Shown in pieces: positions 8,579-18,062 of a stretch of 64,000 nucleotides of DNA. The stretch's first letter is position 1; each line of letters opens with the position of its first letter. The notes under the pieces are model-generated. The model saw only the letters and a list, made by a program, of their open reading frames with translations. It was not told where the DNA came from and did no database searches. Origin of the DNA: Candidatus Nitrosopumilus sp. (lineage in GTDB: Archaea > Thermoproteota > Nitrososphaeria > Nitrososphaerales > Nitrosopumilaceae); NCBI GenBank assembly GCA_029863275.1, contig JAOTVS010000002.1, positions 32,996 through 96,995 on the forward strand, given 5' to 3'. A program made the translations under genes and the position numbers.

Positions 8579-9204
8579 TGAGTTCAGAAAAAGAAACAGT
8601 TGAAAAAAAAACAGAAGACTCTAAACCAAGTAGCGCTCAAGCGCCTGAAAAACCAATTCCCACAAAAAAACCTACTCCTACAAAAACATCACCAAAGGAG
8701 GAAGTGGAATTACCTGCCTTTGAAAAAGGAATCGCAGATAAAATCATTGAAAATTTTGGCGAAAAAACCACTCTTACTTTTGTAAAACCAGATAGAGTAG
8801 GAATTAAAGTTACTCGAGAGGCAATTCATGAAGTTGCTGAATTTGCAAGAGATGTTCTAAATTATGATCATGTCGATTCTGTTGCAGGAGTGGATTATCC
8901 TGCAGACAAAGAAATTGAGGTAGTTTATCATTTGAGTTCTTATACTGATCCGACACTAGATAGACAAATTCTCGAATTGGCAACCCGAGCACAGAGAGAA
9001 GATGATCCAATTCCAGGTAATGATGCAACAAAATTACCTAGTCTTAGAGATATATTCTACAGCGTAGAATTTCACGAAAGGGAAGTTTTTGAAATGTTAG
9101 GTGTTTACTTTGAAGGTCATCCAGATAACAGACGATTACTTTTGCCTGAAGATTGGGCAGATTTACCACCATTAAGAAAAGACTTTAGGAATAAGGGTAG
9201 ATAG
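8578..9204 (+). CDS. nuoC: Complex I subunit C
   Basis: A 208-residue peripheral-arm subunit. Residues 1-45 are a Lys/Pro/Thr/Ser-rich, probably disordered extension not found in most NuoC proteins. The conserved core follows and ends in the family signature ESVEFHEREVFEMLGVYFEG-like block (SVEFHEREVFEMLG), then a Leu/Pro-rich DWADLPPLRKDF. It binds NuoD and stabilises the Q-module. The start overlaps the nuoB stop by one base; nuoD follows after 2 nt. C and D are separate genes here, unlike the NuoCD fusion of enterobacteria. Confidence 0.92.
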   Translation: MSSEKETVEKKTEDSKPSSAQAPEKPIPTKKPTPTKTSPKEEVELPAFEKGIADKIIENFGEKTTLTFVKPDRVGIKVTREAIHEVAEFARDVLNYDHVDSVAGVDYPADKEIEVVYHLSSYTDPTLDRQILELATRAQREDDPIPGNDATKLPSLRDIFYSVEFHEREVFEMLGVYFEGHPDNRRLLLPEDWADLPPLRKDFRNKGR

Positions 9205-9206
9205 AA

Positions 9207-10343
9207 ATGAGTACACCAACACTACCACCAGGATTGGCAATTCAAAAAGCTGATGAAAGAATTATGACTCTCAATGTTGGACCACAACATCCTGGTTCTG
9301 GCCATATGAGAATAGTTGTTCAAATCGATGGTGATTATATCGTTGCATGTGATCCTGATCCAGGTTATGTCCACCGTGGTGAAGAAAAGATGGCAGAGTA
9401 TAGAAATTATGTTCTAAACATACCTCACTTAGAAAGACCAGTAATCCATGATTCTTGTAATATCTTATATCCTTACGTTTTAGGTGTTGAGGAACTACTT
9501 GGTCTTGAAATTACCGAACGGGCAAAATATGTCCGAGTAATTGCAGCTGAATTGAATCGATGTGTTTACACAATGTATTGGCTTGCAATTTATGGAATAT
9601 TTCTGGGTCATTCTACAATGTTTATGTGGCCTGCAGGGGATCGTGAACTCTTAATTGATCTTTTAGAGAAAATGACTGGTGCAAGAGTTACCCACTCTTA
9701 TTTTATCCCAGGAGGTATTAGAAATGACTTGCCTGCAAACTTTGAAGATGTTTGTTTACGACAAGTAAATTACTTTGAAAAAAGAATAAAAGAGTATGCC
9801 GATGTTTTTTATGATAACCCAATTCTAATTTCAAGGACTGAAAAAACGGGAGTACTCTCAAGAGAAGATGCTATAAGATTAGGTACCACAGGCTCAGTGC
9901 TTAGAGCAAGTGGAGTTGATTATGATGTTAGAAAGAAAGAACCATATGATGTCTATGATGAATTAGATTTTCAAACTAATGTGATGAAAAGTGGAGATTC
10001 CTATGCTAGATCAAGAATTCCATGGCTTGACATGATGGAGAGTTGTAGGATAATCCGAGATGCATTGCAAAAAATGCCAAAATCAGGTTCTGTTAGAGTT
10101 AAACTAAAACCAAATCCTAAAGGAGGAATTGATTCAGTTTACAAACGAATAGAATCAGGTAGAGGTGCATTGGGGTGTTATATCGTTTCAGATAAAAAAC
10201 CCGAACCCTATAGAGTAAAACTAAGTGTCCCATCCTTTAGAAATCTAATTGCATTACCACATTTACTTATCGGAGAAAAACTTGGAAACATGCCTTCAAT
10301 ATATTGGAGTCTTAATTATTGGCCGGTGGAGGCAGACCGATAA
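9207..10343 (+). CDS. nuoD: Complex I subunit D (49 kDa subunit)
   Basis: A 378-residue quinone-binding subunit homologous to the [NiFe] hydrogenase large subunit. The N-terminal NVGPQHPGSGHMR holds the His that contacts the quinone head group, followed by PGYVHRGEEK. The nickel-ligand CxxC motifs of hydrogenases are absent, as expected for Nuo. It forms the Q-module with NuoB and NuoC. ATG 9207 follows nuoC by 2 nt and nuoH starts at the next base after the stop, so translation is tightly coupled. Confidence 0.94.
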   Translation: MSTPTLPPGLAIQKADERIMTLNVGPQHPGSGHMRIVVQIDGDYIVACDPDPGYVHRGEEKMAEYRNYVLNIPHLERPVIHDSCNILYPYVLGVEELLGLEITERAKYVRVIAAELNRCVYTMYWLAIYGIFLGHSTMFMWPAGDRELLIDLLEKMTGARVTHSYFIPGGIRNDLPANFEDVCLRQVNYFEKRIKEYADVFYDNPILISRTEKTGVLSREDAIRLGTTGSVLRASGVDYDVRKKEPYDVYDELDFQTNVMKSGDSYARSRIPWLDMMESCRIIRDALQKMPKSGSVRVKLKPNPKGGIDSVYKRIESGRGALGCYIVSDKKPEPYRVKLSVPSFRNLIALPHLLIGEKLGNMPSIYWSLNYWPVEADR

Positions 10344-11642
10344 ATGTCAGTTATTGCACCAAATTTCAAACTAAGTGAATTTATCAAATCAATCCTAGAT
10401 GTCGGATTTTGGGGTCTTTTAATTTTCGTATTAATTGGATTTCCTGCAGCCTTTATTGTTCTTTTTTATATCGAAATGCCCGTAATCAACGGCGAATTAC
10501 TTACGCCATTTCTTGCATTAACCTGGTTAGCAGATCCTTCTAGAACACTTCCTATTATCAAGGCATTCATGACCACTGATCTTTTTAGAATCGCTGCTTT
10601 TCCAGGATTTGGATTTGCAGCCTTAATTGCTGCTGGTACAATTTTTGTTGAGAGAAAAATGCTGGCAAAACTCCAGCTAAGAGTTGGTCCTTTCTACTGT
10701 GGAAAAATAGAAGGTATCTTACAATTAATGGGTGATGGTTTAAAATTAATTTCAAAGGAAATTATTATCCCGGCAAAAGCTGATAAACCGATTTTTTGGG
10801 CAGCACCTGTTTTATTTGTTGCAACAGCTGCGGCGTTTGTTTCGTTAATACCTGTTACTCCTGGTTGGGTCGTAGCTGATGTAGATGTAGGACTTCTGGC
10901 AGTTTTTGCAGTCATTGGATTTTTCCCTATTATCACCATTTTGTCAGCCTGGGCTGCTAATAGCAAATTCCCATTCATTGGCGGAATTCGGGCCTTATTC
11001 CAAATGGTTTCATTTGAAATTCCTTTAATACTCTCATTTCTTGGTGTTGTTATTGTAACTGGAACTTTGAATTTATCTGAAATTGCTGCTAGTCAATCCA
11101 GTTTCCCTTGGATTATATTTTTCCCAATTGGAGCAATTGTTTTCTTTATTACAATGTTAGCTGAATTAGAAAGAATTCCATTTGATTTACCTGAAGCTGA
11201 AAGTGAAATTGTAGCAGGTTGGCTTACTGAATTATCTGGTATGATGTATGGCTTGGTTCAATTAGGAACTTATCTGAAACTATATGCCTTTGCAGGTCTT
11301 TTTGTTGTAGTATTTCTTGGTGGATGGAATGGACCAATGATATGGCCGCCATTCCCAGAAGAAATTATAACAAAGGGAATTGAATTGGGACCTGTAACTG
11401 CTCAAATCCCGGGATTACCTGTTTTCTCACAGGAGATGTTAAATGGTGCTGTCTGGTTTGTTCTTAAAACTGTTGGAGTGATATTCTTCATTCTTTTACC
11501 AAGAGGTGTATTTCCAAGAATTAGAATTGATTTGTTATTAGACTTGGGGTGGAAGAAACTAATTGGACTTGCATTCGTTAACATCTTTATAGCACTTGGC
11601 TTGCTGTATGCTGGAATCTTGGGACCTGGAGGAATATTCTAA
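10344..11642 (+). CDS. nuoH: Complex I subunit H (membrane anchor of the Q-module)
   Basis: A 432-residue membrane protein with about 9-10 helices, longer than the usual 320-350 residues because of an extended N-terminus (about 80 residues with an extra helix) before the conserved ERKMLAKLQLRVGP block. The Glu-rich loop EIPFDLPEAESE, near-invariant in NuoH and part of the quinone-to-proton coupling path, is present. It overlaps the nuoI ATG by one base. It links the peripheral arm to the proton-pumping arm. Confidence 0.92.
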   Translation: MSVIAPNFKLSEFIKSILDVGFWGLLIFVLIGFPAAFIVLFYIEMPVINGELLTPFLALTWLADPSRTLPIIKAFMTTDLFRIAAFPGFGFAALIAAGTIFVERKMLAKLQLRVGPFYCGKIEGILQLMGDGLKLISKEIIIPAKADKPIFWAAPVLFVATAAAFVSLIPVTPGWVVADVDVGLLAVFAVIGFFPIITILSAWAANSKFPFIGGIRALFQMVSFEIPLILSFLGVVIVTGTLNLSEIAASQSSFPWIIFFPIGAIVFFITMLAELERIPFDLPEAESEIVAGWLTELSGMMYGLVQLGTYLKLYAFAGLFVVVFLGGWNGPMIWPPFPEEIITKGIELGPVTAQIPGLPVFSQEMLNGAVWFVLKTVGVIFFILLPRGVFPRIRIDLLLDLGWKKLIGLAFVNIFIALGLLYAGILGPGGIF

Positions 11643-12139
11643 TGGGAACTGCTACAGGAATAATCAAGGCACTAAATTCAGGAGTTAAACACCTTGCAGT
11701 TAAACGATTTACACTACGTTATCCTGAAGAGAAATTAAAATTTGTAGGGGATGGTTATCAATTTGACCCAAGCACAGGGGTAGGAATTGCAGGCCTTAAG
11801 GGACGACACATGTTATTTCATGATCACTGTACAGGATGTCAACTTTGCTCAATTGCTTGTGAAGGTGTTGCTGAAGCCATCGGTATGGTAAAAGTACCCG
11901 ACGAGTGGAAACAAAATAAAAAATCCATAATGCCGCAAATTGATTATGGAAAATGTGTATTTTGTGGATTATGTGTTGATGCATGTCCATTTTATGCATT
12001 GTACATGACAAACGACTATGAACTTTCTTCATTTAGCAAAGAAGGTTTGATTTACACACCTGCTCAATTACAGGTAAAACCATTTGTCTCTCAAGATTCT
12101 GAAATACAAATTTCTTCAAGAGGTGCAACACATGGCTGA
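11642..12139 (+). CDS. nuoI: Complex I subunit I (two [4Fe-4S] ferredoxin subunit)
   Basis: A 165-residue iron-sulfur subunit. Two 8-Fe ferredoxin-type motifs are visible: Cys63-66-69-73 (CTGCQLCSIAC) and Cys105-108-111-115 (CVFCGLCVDAC). The first lacks the Pro usually following the fourth Cys. Because the operon has no NuoE, F or G, NuoI is the likely electron entry point, as in Fpo and plastid-type complexes. It overlaps nuoJ by 8 nt. Confidence 0.93.
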   Translation: MGTATGIIKALNSGVKHLAVKRFTLRYPEEKLKFVGDGYQFDPSTGVGIAGLKGRHMLFHDHCTGCQLCSIACEGVAEAIGMVKVPDEWKQNKKSIMPQIDYGKCVFCGLCVDACPFYALYMTNDYELSSFSKEGLIYTPAQLQVKPFVSQDSEIQISSRGATHG

Positions 12140-12644
12140 CGCTGCCTTTCTTGCTTTATCTGTAATTACAATTGGAAGTGCGATTGCTGCCTTAGAACTA
12201 AGATCTTTAATTTATGGTTCTATTGCATTAATGGGTACTCTTGGTGGAATTGCAGGATTCTTTTTACTTTTGGATTCACCCTTTGTTGCAATGTTTCAGC
12301 TTGCAGTTTATGTCGGCTCAATTGCAGTATTGATCTTATTTACAGTAATGCTCGTAAAACGGGAACTAATCTTCAAAAAAGTTGAAGACAAGAGGAGAAA
12401 ATTTGTAGGAATTGCATTAATGTTAGTCTTGATGGTTTCTCTAGGTGCAGTCATTTTAGAATCTGGAATTAAAGAAATTACAACAGATGAACCTGCTGTC
12501 GACTTCAGGGAAATAGGTGAGGACTTTTTGACATATTATTGGCCAGCTTTGATTTTAATGGGATTAATTTTATCGGGTGCTGTAACTGCAGCACTAGTTT
12601 TAGCAAGGAGGGTAGATGAGGAAAATGACCAACGAGTTAACTGA
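12132..12644 (+). CDS. nuoJ: Complex I subunit J
   Basis: A 170-residue membrane protein with five predicted helices. The conserved Y-V-G-x-I-A-V-L-x-L-F stretch (VYVGSIAVLILFTVML) marks helix 3 of NuoJ, which has the pi-bulge used in coupling. ATG 12132 is chosen: AGAGGTG at 12119-12125 is a good ribosome site and the hydrophobic N-terminus starts there; the open frame upstream of it lies inside nuoI. It overlaps nuoI (8 nt) and nuoK (about 29 nt). Confidence 0.9.
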   Translation: MADAAFLALSVITIGSAIAALELRSLIYGSIALMGTLGGIAGFFLLLDSPFVAMFQLAVYVGSIAVLILFTVMLVKRELIFKKVEDKRRKFVGIALMLVLMVSLGAVILESGIKEITTDEPAVDFREIGEDFLTYYWPALILMGLILSGAVTAALVLARRVDEENDQRVN

Positions 12645-12930
12645 GTTTGTATTGGTATCTGTTGCCCTGCTAGGCATCGGAATTTACGGCCTTGCAGTAA
12701 AACGAAATTTTATCAGAATGCTGTTTGCAATTGAAATTGTAATTAATGCAGCAAACCTAAACATGGTAGCTTTTGGAAGATTCTTACCCCACAGCGGTGG
12801 TCAAACCTTGGCTTTGTTTTCAATTGCAATTGCTGCTGCTGAAGTAGCAGTTGGACTATCATTGATTATTGTTGCATACCGAATGTATCATAATATCGAT
12901 ATTGCTGACTTTAGGAGCTTGAAAGGGTAA
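12616..12930 (+). CDS. nuoK: Complex I subunit K
   Basis: A 104-residue, three-helix antiporter-like small subunit (MrpC homologue). The membrane Glu in FAIEIVINAANLN and the Glu in AAAEVAVGLSLI are the two buried carboxylates used in proton translocation. Starts at 12616 and 12625 are both possible; AAGGAGG at 12605-12611 lies close to the first. It overlaps the end of nuoJ and ends with TAATG overlapping nuoM. Confidence 0.9.
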   Translation: MRKMTNELTEFVLVSVALLGIGIYGLAVKRNFIRMLFAIEIVINAANLNMVAFGRFLPHSGGQTLALFSIAIAAAEVAVGLSLIIVAYRMYHNIDIADFRSLKG

Positions 12931-14483
12931 TGGAATACGCACTATTACAGGCAGTTTTCTTACCTCTATTGTTATCACCTGTTGCCTATATTCTTGGAAG
13001 AAAAATGGGGCCAACTCCAGCAATGTGGTTCACATTTGCAATTTTACTTTACACAACAATTCTAGTAATTAATGCATCTTTAAGCGGACCTACAGAGGAA
13101 CATTATCCATGGACTGACTTGTTTGGCGAATTTGGATTCTTACTTGATGGTTTAGCTTCACCATTTGCAATCATGATTTACGTACTAAGTACAATTCTTG
13201 CACTTTATTCAAAACCATATATGATTCACAAATTCCATGAGCAATTCGAAGAAGAGCAAAAAACAATCCAATCAACTAGTGGCCAATCATCAATTGTAGA
13301 GTCTACATCCCTCACAAATTATGTGAATGCAAAATCAGGGCTTTACTTTGCACTGTATTTGGTCTTTGCGATGGGAATGCTCGGAACAGTACTCTCAACA
13401 AACCTAATTGAATTTTATGTTTTCTTTGAAGTTATGTTAATTCCAGGTTTCTTCCTAGTTGCACTATGGGGAGACGGTCCAAGAAGAAAGATTGGTTTGA
13501 TGTTCTTATTTTGGACACATGCAGGAGCCGTTGTTTTGTTATTGGGATTCTTGATGATCGGTCTTACAATCGGTAGCTTTGACTTTGCAGATATTCAGGA
13601 ATCTGAAATCCCACAAGATATTGTCTTGGCCTCAGCAGTTGCAATTTCAATTGGTCTGGGAGTTAAACTTGCAGTATTCATGTTCCATATTTGGTTACCC
13701 TATGTCCACGGTTCAGCACCTACTCCAATCAGTGCTTTATTGTCTCCAGCAATGATCGGGATTGGGGCTTATGGTATCTTCAGATTGATTGTAGAATTTT
13801 TGCCATCTACATTTGCAGAACTCTCAATTTGGTTCCATATCTGGGGTCTTGTTACAATGATTTATGGTGGTGCAATGGCGTTAATGCAAGATGATCTAAA
13901 ACGACTTCTTGCCTATTCTAGTATAAGTCAAATGGGTTATATTCTGTTTGGAATAGGTTCAATGTCTGCTTTGGGTTTGGCAGGAGCTGAGATGATGTAT
14001 GTTACACACGCCCTAGGAAAAGGAATACTCTTCATGATGGCGGGAATTATTATCGTTAAAGTCGGGACCAGAAGTATCACCAAACTTGGGGGACTAGCAG
14101 GCAAGATGCCAATTACTGCTGTTTGTGCAGTAATTGGAGCATTAACAATCATGGGAGTTCCTCCAACAAGTGGCTTTATGGGTGAATGGATTCTATTTTA
14201 TGGTGCATTAGAGACTGCAATTGAAGAGGGCTCTACAATACGGGCAGTTACTTTTGGTTTAGGTCTTGTTGCAACTGCACTTACAATGTCGTATATCTTG
14301 TGGATGCTAAAACGTGTATTCTTTGGAAAGACACCTGAGCATCTTGAGCATGTCAAAGAGGGAAGTTGGTACATGACTGCACCAATGATGGTCCTTGCTG
14401 GATTTACAGTTGTGCTTGGAATTTATCCTGATATTTTCTTAAAGACGATAATTCCATATATGAATGGGGTTTTGGGGGTTTAG
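12930..14483 (+). CDS. nuoM: Complex I antiporter-like subunit M
   Basis: A 517-residue polytopic membrane protein (about 14 helices) of the Mrp-antiporter family that pumps protons. The Lys/Glu/His channel residues lie in the conserved blocks FEVMLIPGFFLVALWG, KLAVFMFHIWLPYVH and DLKRLLAYSSISQMGY. A hydrophilic loop of about 40 residues (about 100-140, Glu/Gln/Ser/Thr-rich) is inserted between helices near the N-terminus. nuoL follows 3 nt downstream; M before L is the order in this operon, the reverse of E. coli. Confidence 0.93.
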   Translation: MEYALLQAVFLPLLLSPVAYILGRKMGPTPAMWFTFAILLYTTILVINASLSGPTEEHYPWTDLFGEFGFLLDGLASPFAIMIYVLSTILALYSKPYMIHKFHEQFEEEQKTIQSTSGQSSIVESTSLTNYVNAKSGLYFALYLVFAMGMLGTVLSTNLIEFYVFFEVMLIPGFFLVALWGDGPRRKIGLMFLFWTHAGAVVLLLGFLMIGLTIGSFDFADIQESEIPQDIVLASAVAISIGLGVKLAVFMFHIWLPYVHGSAPTPISALLSPAMIGIGAYGIFRLIVEFLPSTFAELSIWFHIWGLVTMIYGGAMALMQDDLKRLLAYSSISQMGYILFGIGSMSALGLAGAEMMYVTHALGKGILFMMAGIIIVKVGTRSITKLGGLAGKMPITAVCAVIGALTIMGVPPTSGFMGEWILFYGALETAIEEGSTIRAVTFGLGLVATALTMSYILWMLKRVFFGKTPEHLEHVKEGSWYMTAPMMVLAGFTVVLGIYPDIFLKTIIPYMNGVLGV

Positions 14484-14486
14484 GAA

Positions 14487-16565
14487 ATGGCAACTGAGGC
14501 ACTCGGTTTACCATTTGAAGCAACTTCGGCTGCTGCATGGATGGTTTGGATTTTACCTTTTGCAGCTGCCTTGATAATGCCTGCAATTGGAAAAGCTTCA
14601 AAGAATACAACAGGATATGTTGCAGTTGGATTTGCATTAATGAGTGCACTTTCTGCAGCATCTCTTTTACCAGTAACATTGGATGCTAGCGAGGTTCACC
14701 ACCAAATAACTTGGATTGATTCAATTGGTCTTGAGGCCGGAGTATTAGCAGATCCACTTTCTGTAATTATGGCAAATGTTGTTGGATGGATTTCATTCTT
14801 GATTATGATTTACAGTACAGGTTACATGAAAGGCGATAAGGATATCACACGATTCTGGTTCTGGATGCTTTTCTTTATTGGCTCAATGCAGATTATTGTC
14901 TTATCGGATAATTTACTCCAAGTTTTCATTGGATGGGAAGGTGTGGGACTTGCATCTTATGCATTGATTAGCTTTTGGTATCGTGACAAAAAGAAGGATC
15001 ATGTTGGAGTAGAAGGAAGAACAGTCTTGGGTCTGTTAGATTATTATTCACCAACACATGCTGGTATGAAAGCTTTCATCATGACCAAGGTTGGCGATGT
15101 GATGATGATTGCAGGAATGCTGTTGATCTTTTTATTTGCTGGAACTTTTGGATTTAAAGAATTAATGGGAGACTTTGCCTGGGCAGAAACCATGTCTGCT
15201 CAAGGATTATTGGTTCCTGCATTTGTCCTGTTATTTGGAGGTGCAGTAGGAAAGTCAGCTCAATTCCCACTAAACGAGTGGCTTTTAGAAGCAATGACTG
15301 GTCCAACTGCTGTATCTGCATTAATTCACGCCGCAACTATGGTAAAAGCAGGGGTCTTTCTTGTAGCAAGAATAGGTCCAATAGTCTTTGCTTTGGGCGC
15401 AGCAGGAATACTTGCTGATCAATTCTTTGAAATTGTTGCATGGGTTGGCGCAATCACTGCACTATTGCTTGCCACTCAAGGCATGGTTAATCCTGAAATT
15501 AAAAAAGTTCTTGCATATTCTACAGGTTCTCAAATAGGGTATATGATGATGGCATTAGGGGTTGCAGGTCTCTCTCAACAATATGTAGATGGTTATACTG
15601 CAGGATTTTTCCATTTAATTTCTCATGCAATGTTTAAGGCATCTCTCTTTATGGCTGCAGGTTCTCTATTACATGTTGTAGGTTCTAGATTCATGACAGA
15701 TATGGGTGGCCTTAGAAAACATATGAAAAAAACATATGCATTCATGTGGGCTGCTGGACTTGGTTTGATGGGAGCACCATTTATCACAACTGGTTTCTGG
15801 AGTAAGGATGCAATCTTTGCAGCTGTGTTTGAATCTGGAAGTGAATGGGCAATGCCACTCTACGCAATTGCAGTGCTAACTGCAGTCATCACTGCATTTT
15901 ACACAACAAGAATGATTGGTCTAGTGTTTTATGGAAAACCAAGCAAACACATTGAAAAAATGGAACAAGAAGGGCATCATATACATGAGGCGCCACTTTC
16001 AATGTGGGTTCCATACGGAATTCTTGCAGTTCTTACTATTGGTGTTGGCATTATTGGATTATCTGCTGAGGAAGGAATACACCACCTATTCACTGATTTC
16101 CTTGAACATTCCTATGGCATTCATATGGTTCATCATGAATCTGGAGAATCAATTCTACCTGGATTCTTACAAGGACTTAATCCAATTGCATTAGGTTCAT
16201 CTTTGATAGCCTTTGCCACAGGAATTGGTCTAGGGTATGTTTTCTATATTGGAAGATGGGTCGATGCCACAAAATTTGTAAATTCAAATATCTTTTTTTA
16301 TGCTATTCATAAAACTATCCTAAACAGATGGTATCTTAATGCAATAATCTACTGGTGCTTTGTTGTAGCCCCACTTTGGCTTGCAAGAGCAGTATTCAGG
16401 TACTTTGAAAGGACTGCAATTGATTATGGAATGAATGATGGATTCCAAAAAGCTGTAGGCTGGAGTGCCAGAGTAGTTCAAGGAACTCAGACAGGTGTGT
16501 CTCAATCATACCTATTCGTATTTGGAGCAGGATTACTATTTGTAGTTCTGATATTGTTGATATAG
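14487..16565 (+). CDS. nuoL: Complex I antiporter-like subunit L
   Basis: A 692-residue membrane protein, the longest antiporter subunit, with about 15-16 helices and a C-terminal amphipathic/lateral-helix region. Conserved blocks include GWEGVGLASYALISFWY (helix 5 Glu), KSAQFPLNEWLLEAMTGPT (Lys and His/Glu channel) and a VLAYSTGSQIGYMM stretch. The loop around 470-530 is His/Glu-rich. It follows nuoM by 3 nt and precedes nuoN by 12 nt with GGAGAA as ribosome site. Confidence 0.93.
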   Translation: MATEALGLPFEATSAAAWMVWILPFAAALIMPAIGKASKNTTGYVAVGFALMSALSAASLLPVTLDASEVHHQITWIDSIGLEAGVLADPLSVIMANVVGWISFLIMIYSTGYMKGDKDITRFWFWMLFFIGSMQIIVLSDNLLQVFIGWEGVGLASYALISFWYRDKKKDHVGVEGRTVLGLLDYYSPTHAGMKAFIMTKVGDVMMIAGMLLIFLFAGTFGFKELMGDFAWAETMSAQGLLVPAFVLLFGGAVGKSAQFPLNEWLLEAMTGPTAVSALIHAATMVKAGVFLVARIGPIVFALGAAGILADQFFEIVAWVGAITALLLATQGMVNPEIKKVLAYSTGSQIGYMMMALGVAGLSQQYVDGYTAGFFHLISHAMFKASLFMAAGSLLHVVGSRFMTDMGGLRKHMKKTYAFMWAAGLGLMGAPFITTGFWSKDAIFAAVFESGSEWAMPLYAIAVLTAVITAFYTTRMIGLVFYGKPSKHIEKMEQEGHHIHEAPLSMWVPYGILAVLTIGVGIIGLSAEEGIHHLFTDFLEHSYGIHMVHHESGESILPGFLQGLNPIALGSSLIAFATGIGLGYVFYIGRWVDATKFVNSNIFFYAIHKTILNRWYLNAIIYWCFVVAPLWLARAVFRYFERTAIDYGMNDGFQKAVGWSARVVQGTQTGVSQSYLFVFGAGLLFVVLILLI

Positions 16566-16577
16566 GAGAATTATGAG

Positions 16578-18062
16578 ATGATAGAAATTAGTTCAACCCC
16601 AATTGTTATCATAGCAATTCTAGGCGCAGTTGGCATTATTTTACCTGTAATCAATGTAATTAGAAAAGAGACAGGATCAAATTCATTTTATGCCGTTATT
16701 GCATTTGCAGCATTAATCATTTCAATTGCATATGTAGGCTATCAATTCATCAATGAAAATATTCTTCCATCTGCATTATTTTCAGAGGATGTAATTGTTG
16801 ATGATGCCTTTGGAGGATTCTTTGCAATTGCAATGTTAATTGTTGCAATCTTCACAACAGTTGGTTCTTTCAATTACATGAGAAAGCAAAACTATCCTGC
16901 AATCTACTATTCGTTAATCTTACTTTCTACCATTGGTATGGTGCTAGTTGCATATTCTACTGACTTGATAATGTTATTTGTTGCATGGGAGTTAATGAGT
17001 ATTCCAACATATGCTCTAGTTGGATTTATCAAGAAAAATCCACAATCAAATGAAGCTGCATTGAAATACTTTTTGTTTGGAGCATTATCATCAGCAATAA
17101 TCGTATATGGAATTTCTATTACTTATGGGATTACTGGATCGACAAATATTGGCGAAGTCATCCAAGGATATTCCACTCTAGATCCTGGACTTCTTCCTCT
17201 GGCATTATTATCAGTTGGAATGTTTATTGCAGGATTTGGATTCAAAATGGGTTTAGTGCCATTTCATCAATGGTTACCTGATACATACGAAGGATCCCCA
17301 CCAACAATTACAACGTTATTAGCTGCAGGAACCAAAAAAGCAGGATTTGCAGCTACAATTCGTATTGTAGTTCTTGGAATGGTGGTTCTAAATCTTGATT
17401 GGACATTAGCCCTTGGAATTTTAGCTATCATGACTATGACAATTGGTAATGTTGCAGCAATCATGCAAAAGAGTCTATCACGAATGTTAGCCTATTCAAG
17501 TATTGCACATGCTGGATACATTCTCATTGGGCTTGCAGTATCGCCATATAGCTCACTTGGATTACAAGGCTCTCTTTACCAAATCTTAAACCATGCCGTA
17601 ATGAAAGGAATGGCATTCATCGCAGTAACGGGAATTATTACAACACTTGCAGTGACTAATTTGGATAAACTAAAGGGATTAGGTAGAAGAATGCCTATTA
17701 CTGCTCTTGGATTAACTATCTCTTTACTTGCACTTGCTGGAGTTCCTCCCCTTGCTGGTTTCTGGAGTAAAATTATGTTATTTGGCGGTGCATTAGATGC
17801 CGGCTCAGCTTTGTGGTGGGCTCCTTGGCTTGCAATAGCTGGAGTCCTAAACAGTGCGCTTTCATTAGCATACTATGGTTGGATAATACGACGAATGTAT
17901 TTCGAAGGGGAAACAGAGAAGAGAGTTTCTGAACCAAAATCGATAATTGCAGTAATGATATTCTCTATTATTTTCTTAGTAGGATTTGGTGTCTATCCCG
18001 ATCCAATAATTAAATTTGTAGAGTTTGCAACACCGGTTATTAGTTCAGGATTTATGCCTTAA
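16578..18062 (+). CDS. nuoN: Complex I antiporter-like subunit N
   Basis: A 494-residue polytopic membrane subunit (about 14 helices). Signature blocks are AWELMSIPTYALVGF, GFGFKMGLVPFHQWLPDTYEGSP and SLSRMLAYSSIAHAGY. It completes the set A-B-C-D-H-I-J-K-M-L-N. No NuoE, F or G genes are in the window, so this is the 11-subunit ancestral complex known from thaumarchaea. Its 3' end overlaps the convergent polyprenyl synthase gene by 11 bp. Confidence 0.93.
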   Translation: MIEISSTPIVIIAILGAVGIILPVINVIRKETGSNSFYAVIAFAALIISIAYVGYQFINENILPSALFSEDVIVDDAFGGFFAIAMLIVAIFTTVGSFNYMRKQNYPAIYYSLILLSTIGMVLVAYSTDLIMLFVAWELMSIPTYALVGFIKKNPQSNEAALKYFLFGALSSAIIVYGISITYGITGSTNIGEVIQGYSTLDPGLLPLALLSVGMFIAGFGFKMGLVPFHQWLPDTYEGSPPTITTLLAAGTKKAGFAATIRIVVLGMVVLNLDWTLALGILAIMTMTIGNVAAIMQKSLSRMLAYSSIAHAGYILIGLAVSPYSSLGLQGSLYQILNHAVMKGMAFIAVTGIITTLAVTNLDKLKGLGRRMPITALGLTISLLALAGVPPLAGFWSKIMLFGGALDAGSALWWAPWLAIAGVLNSALSLAYYGWIIRRMYFEGETEKRVSEPKSIIAVMIFSIIFLVGFGVYPDPIIKFVEFATPVISSGFMP

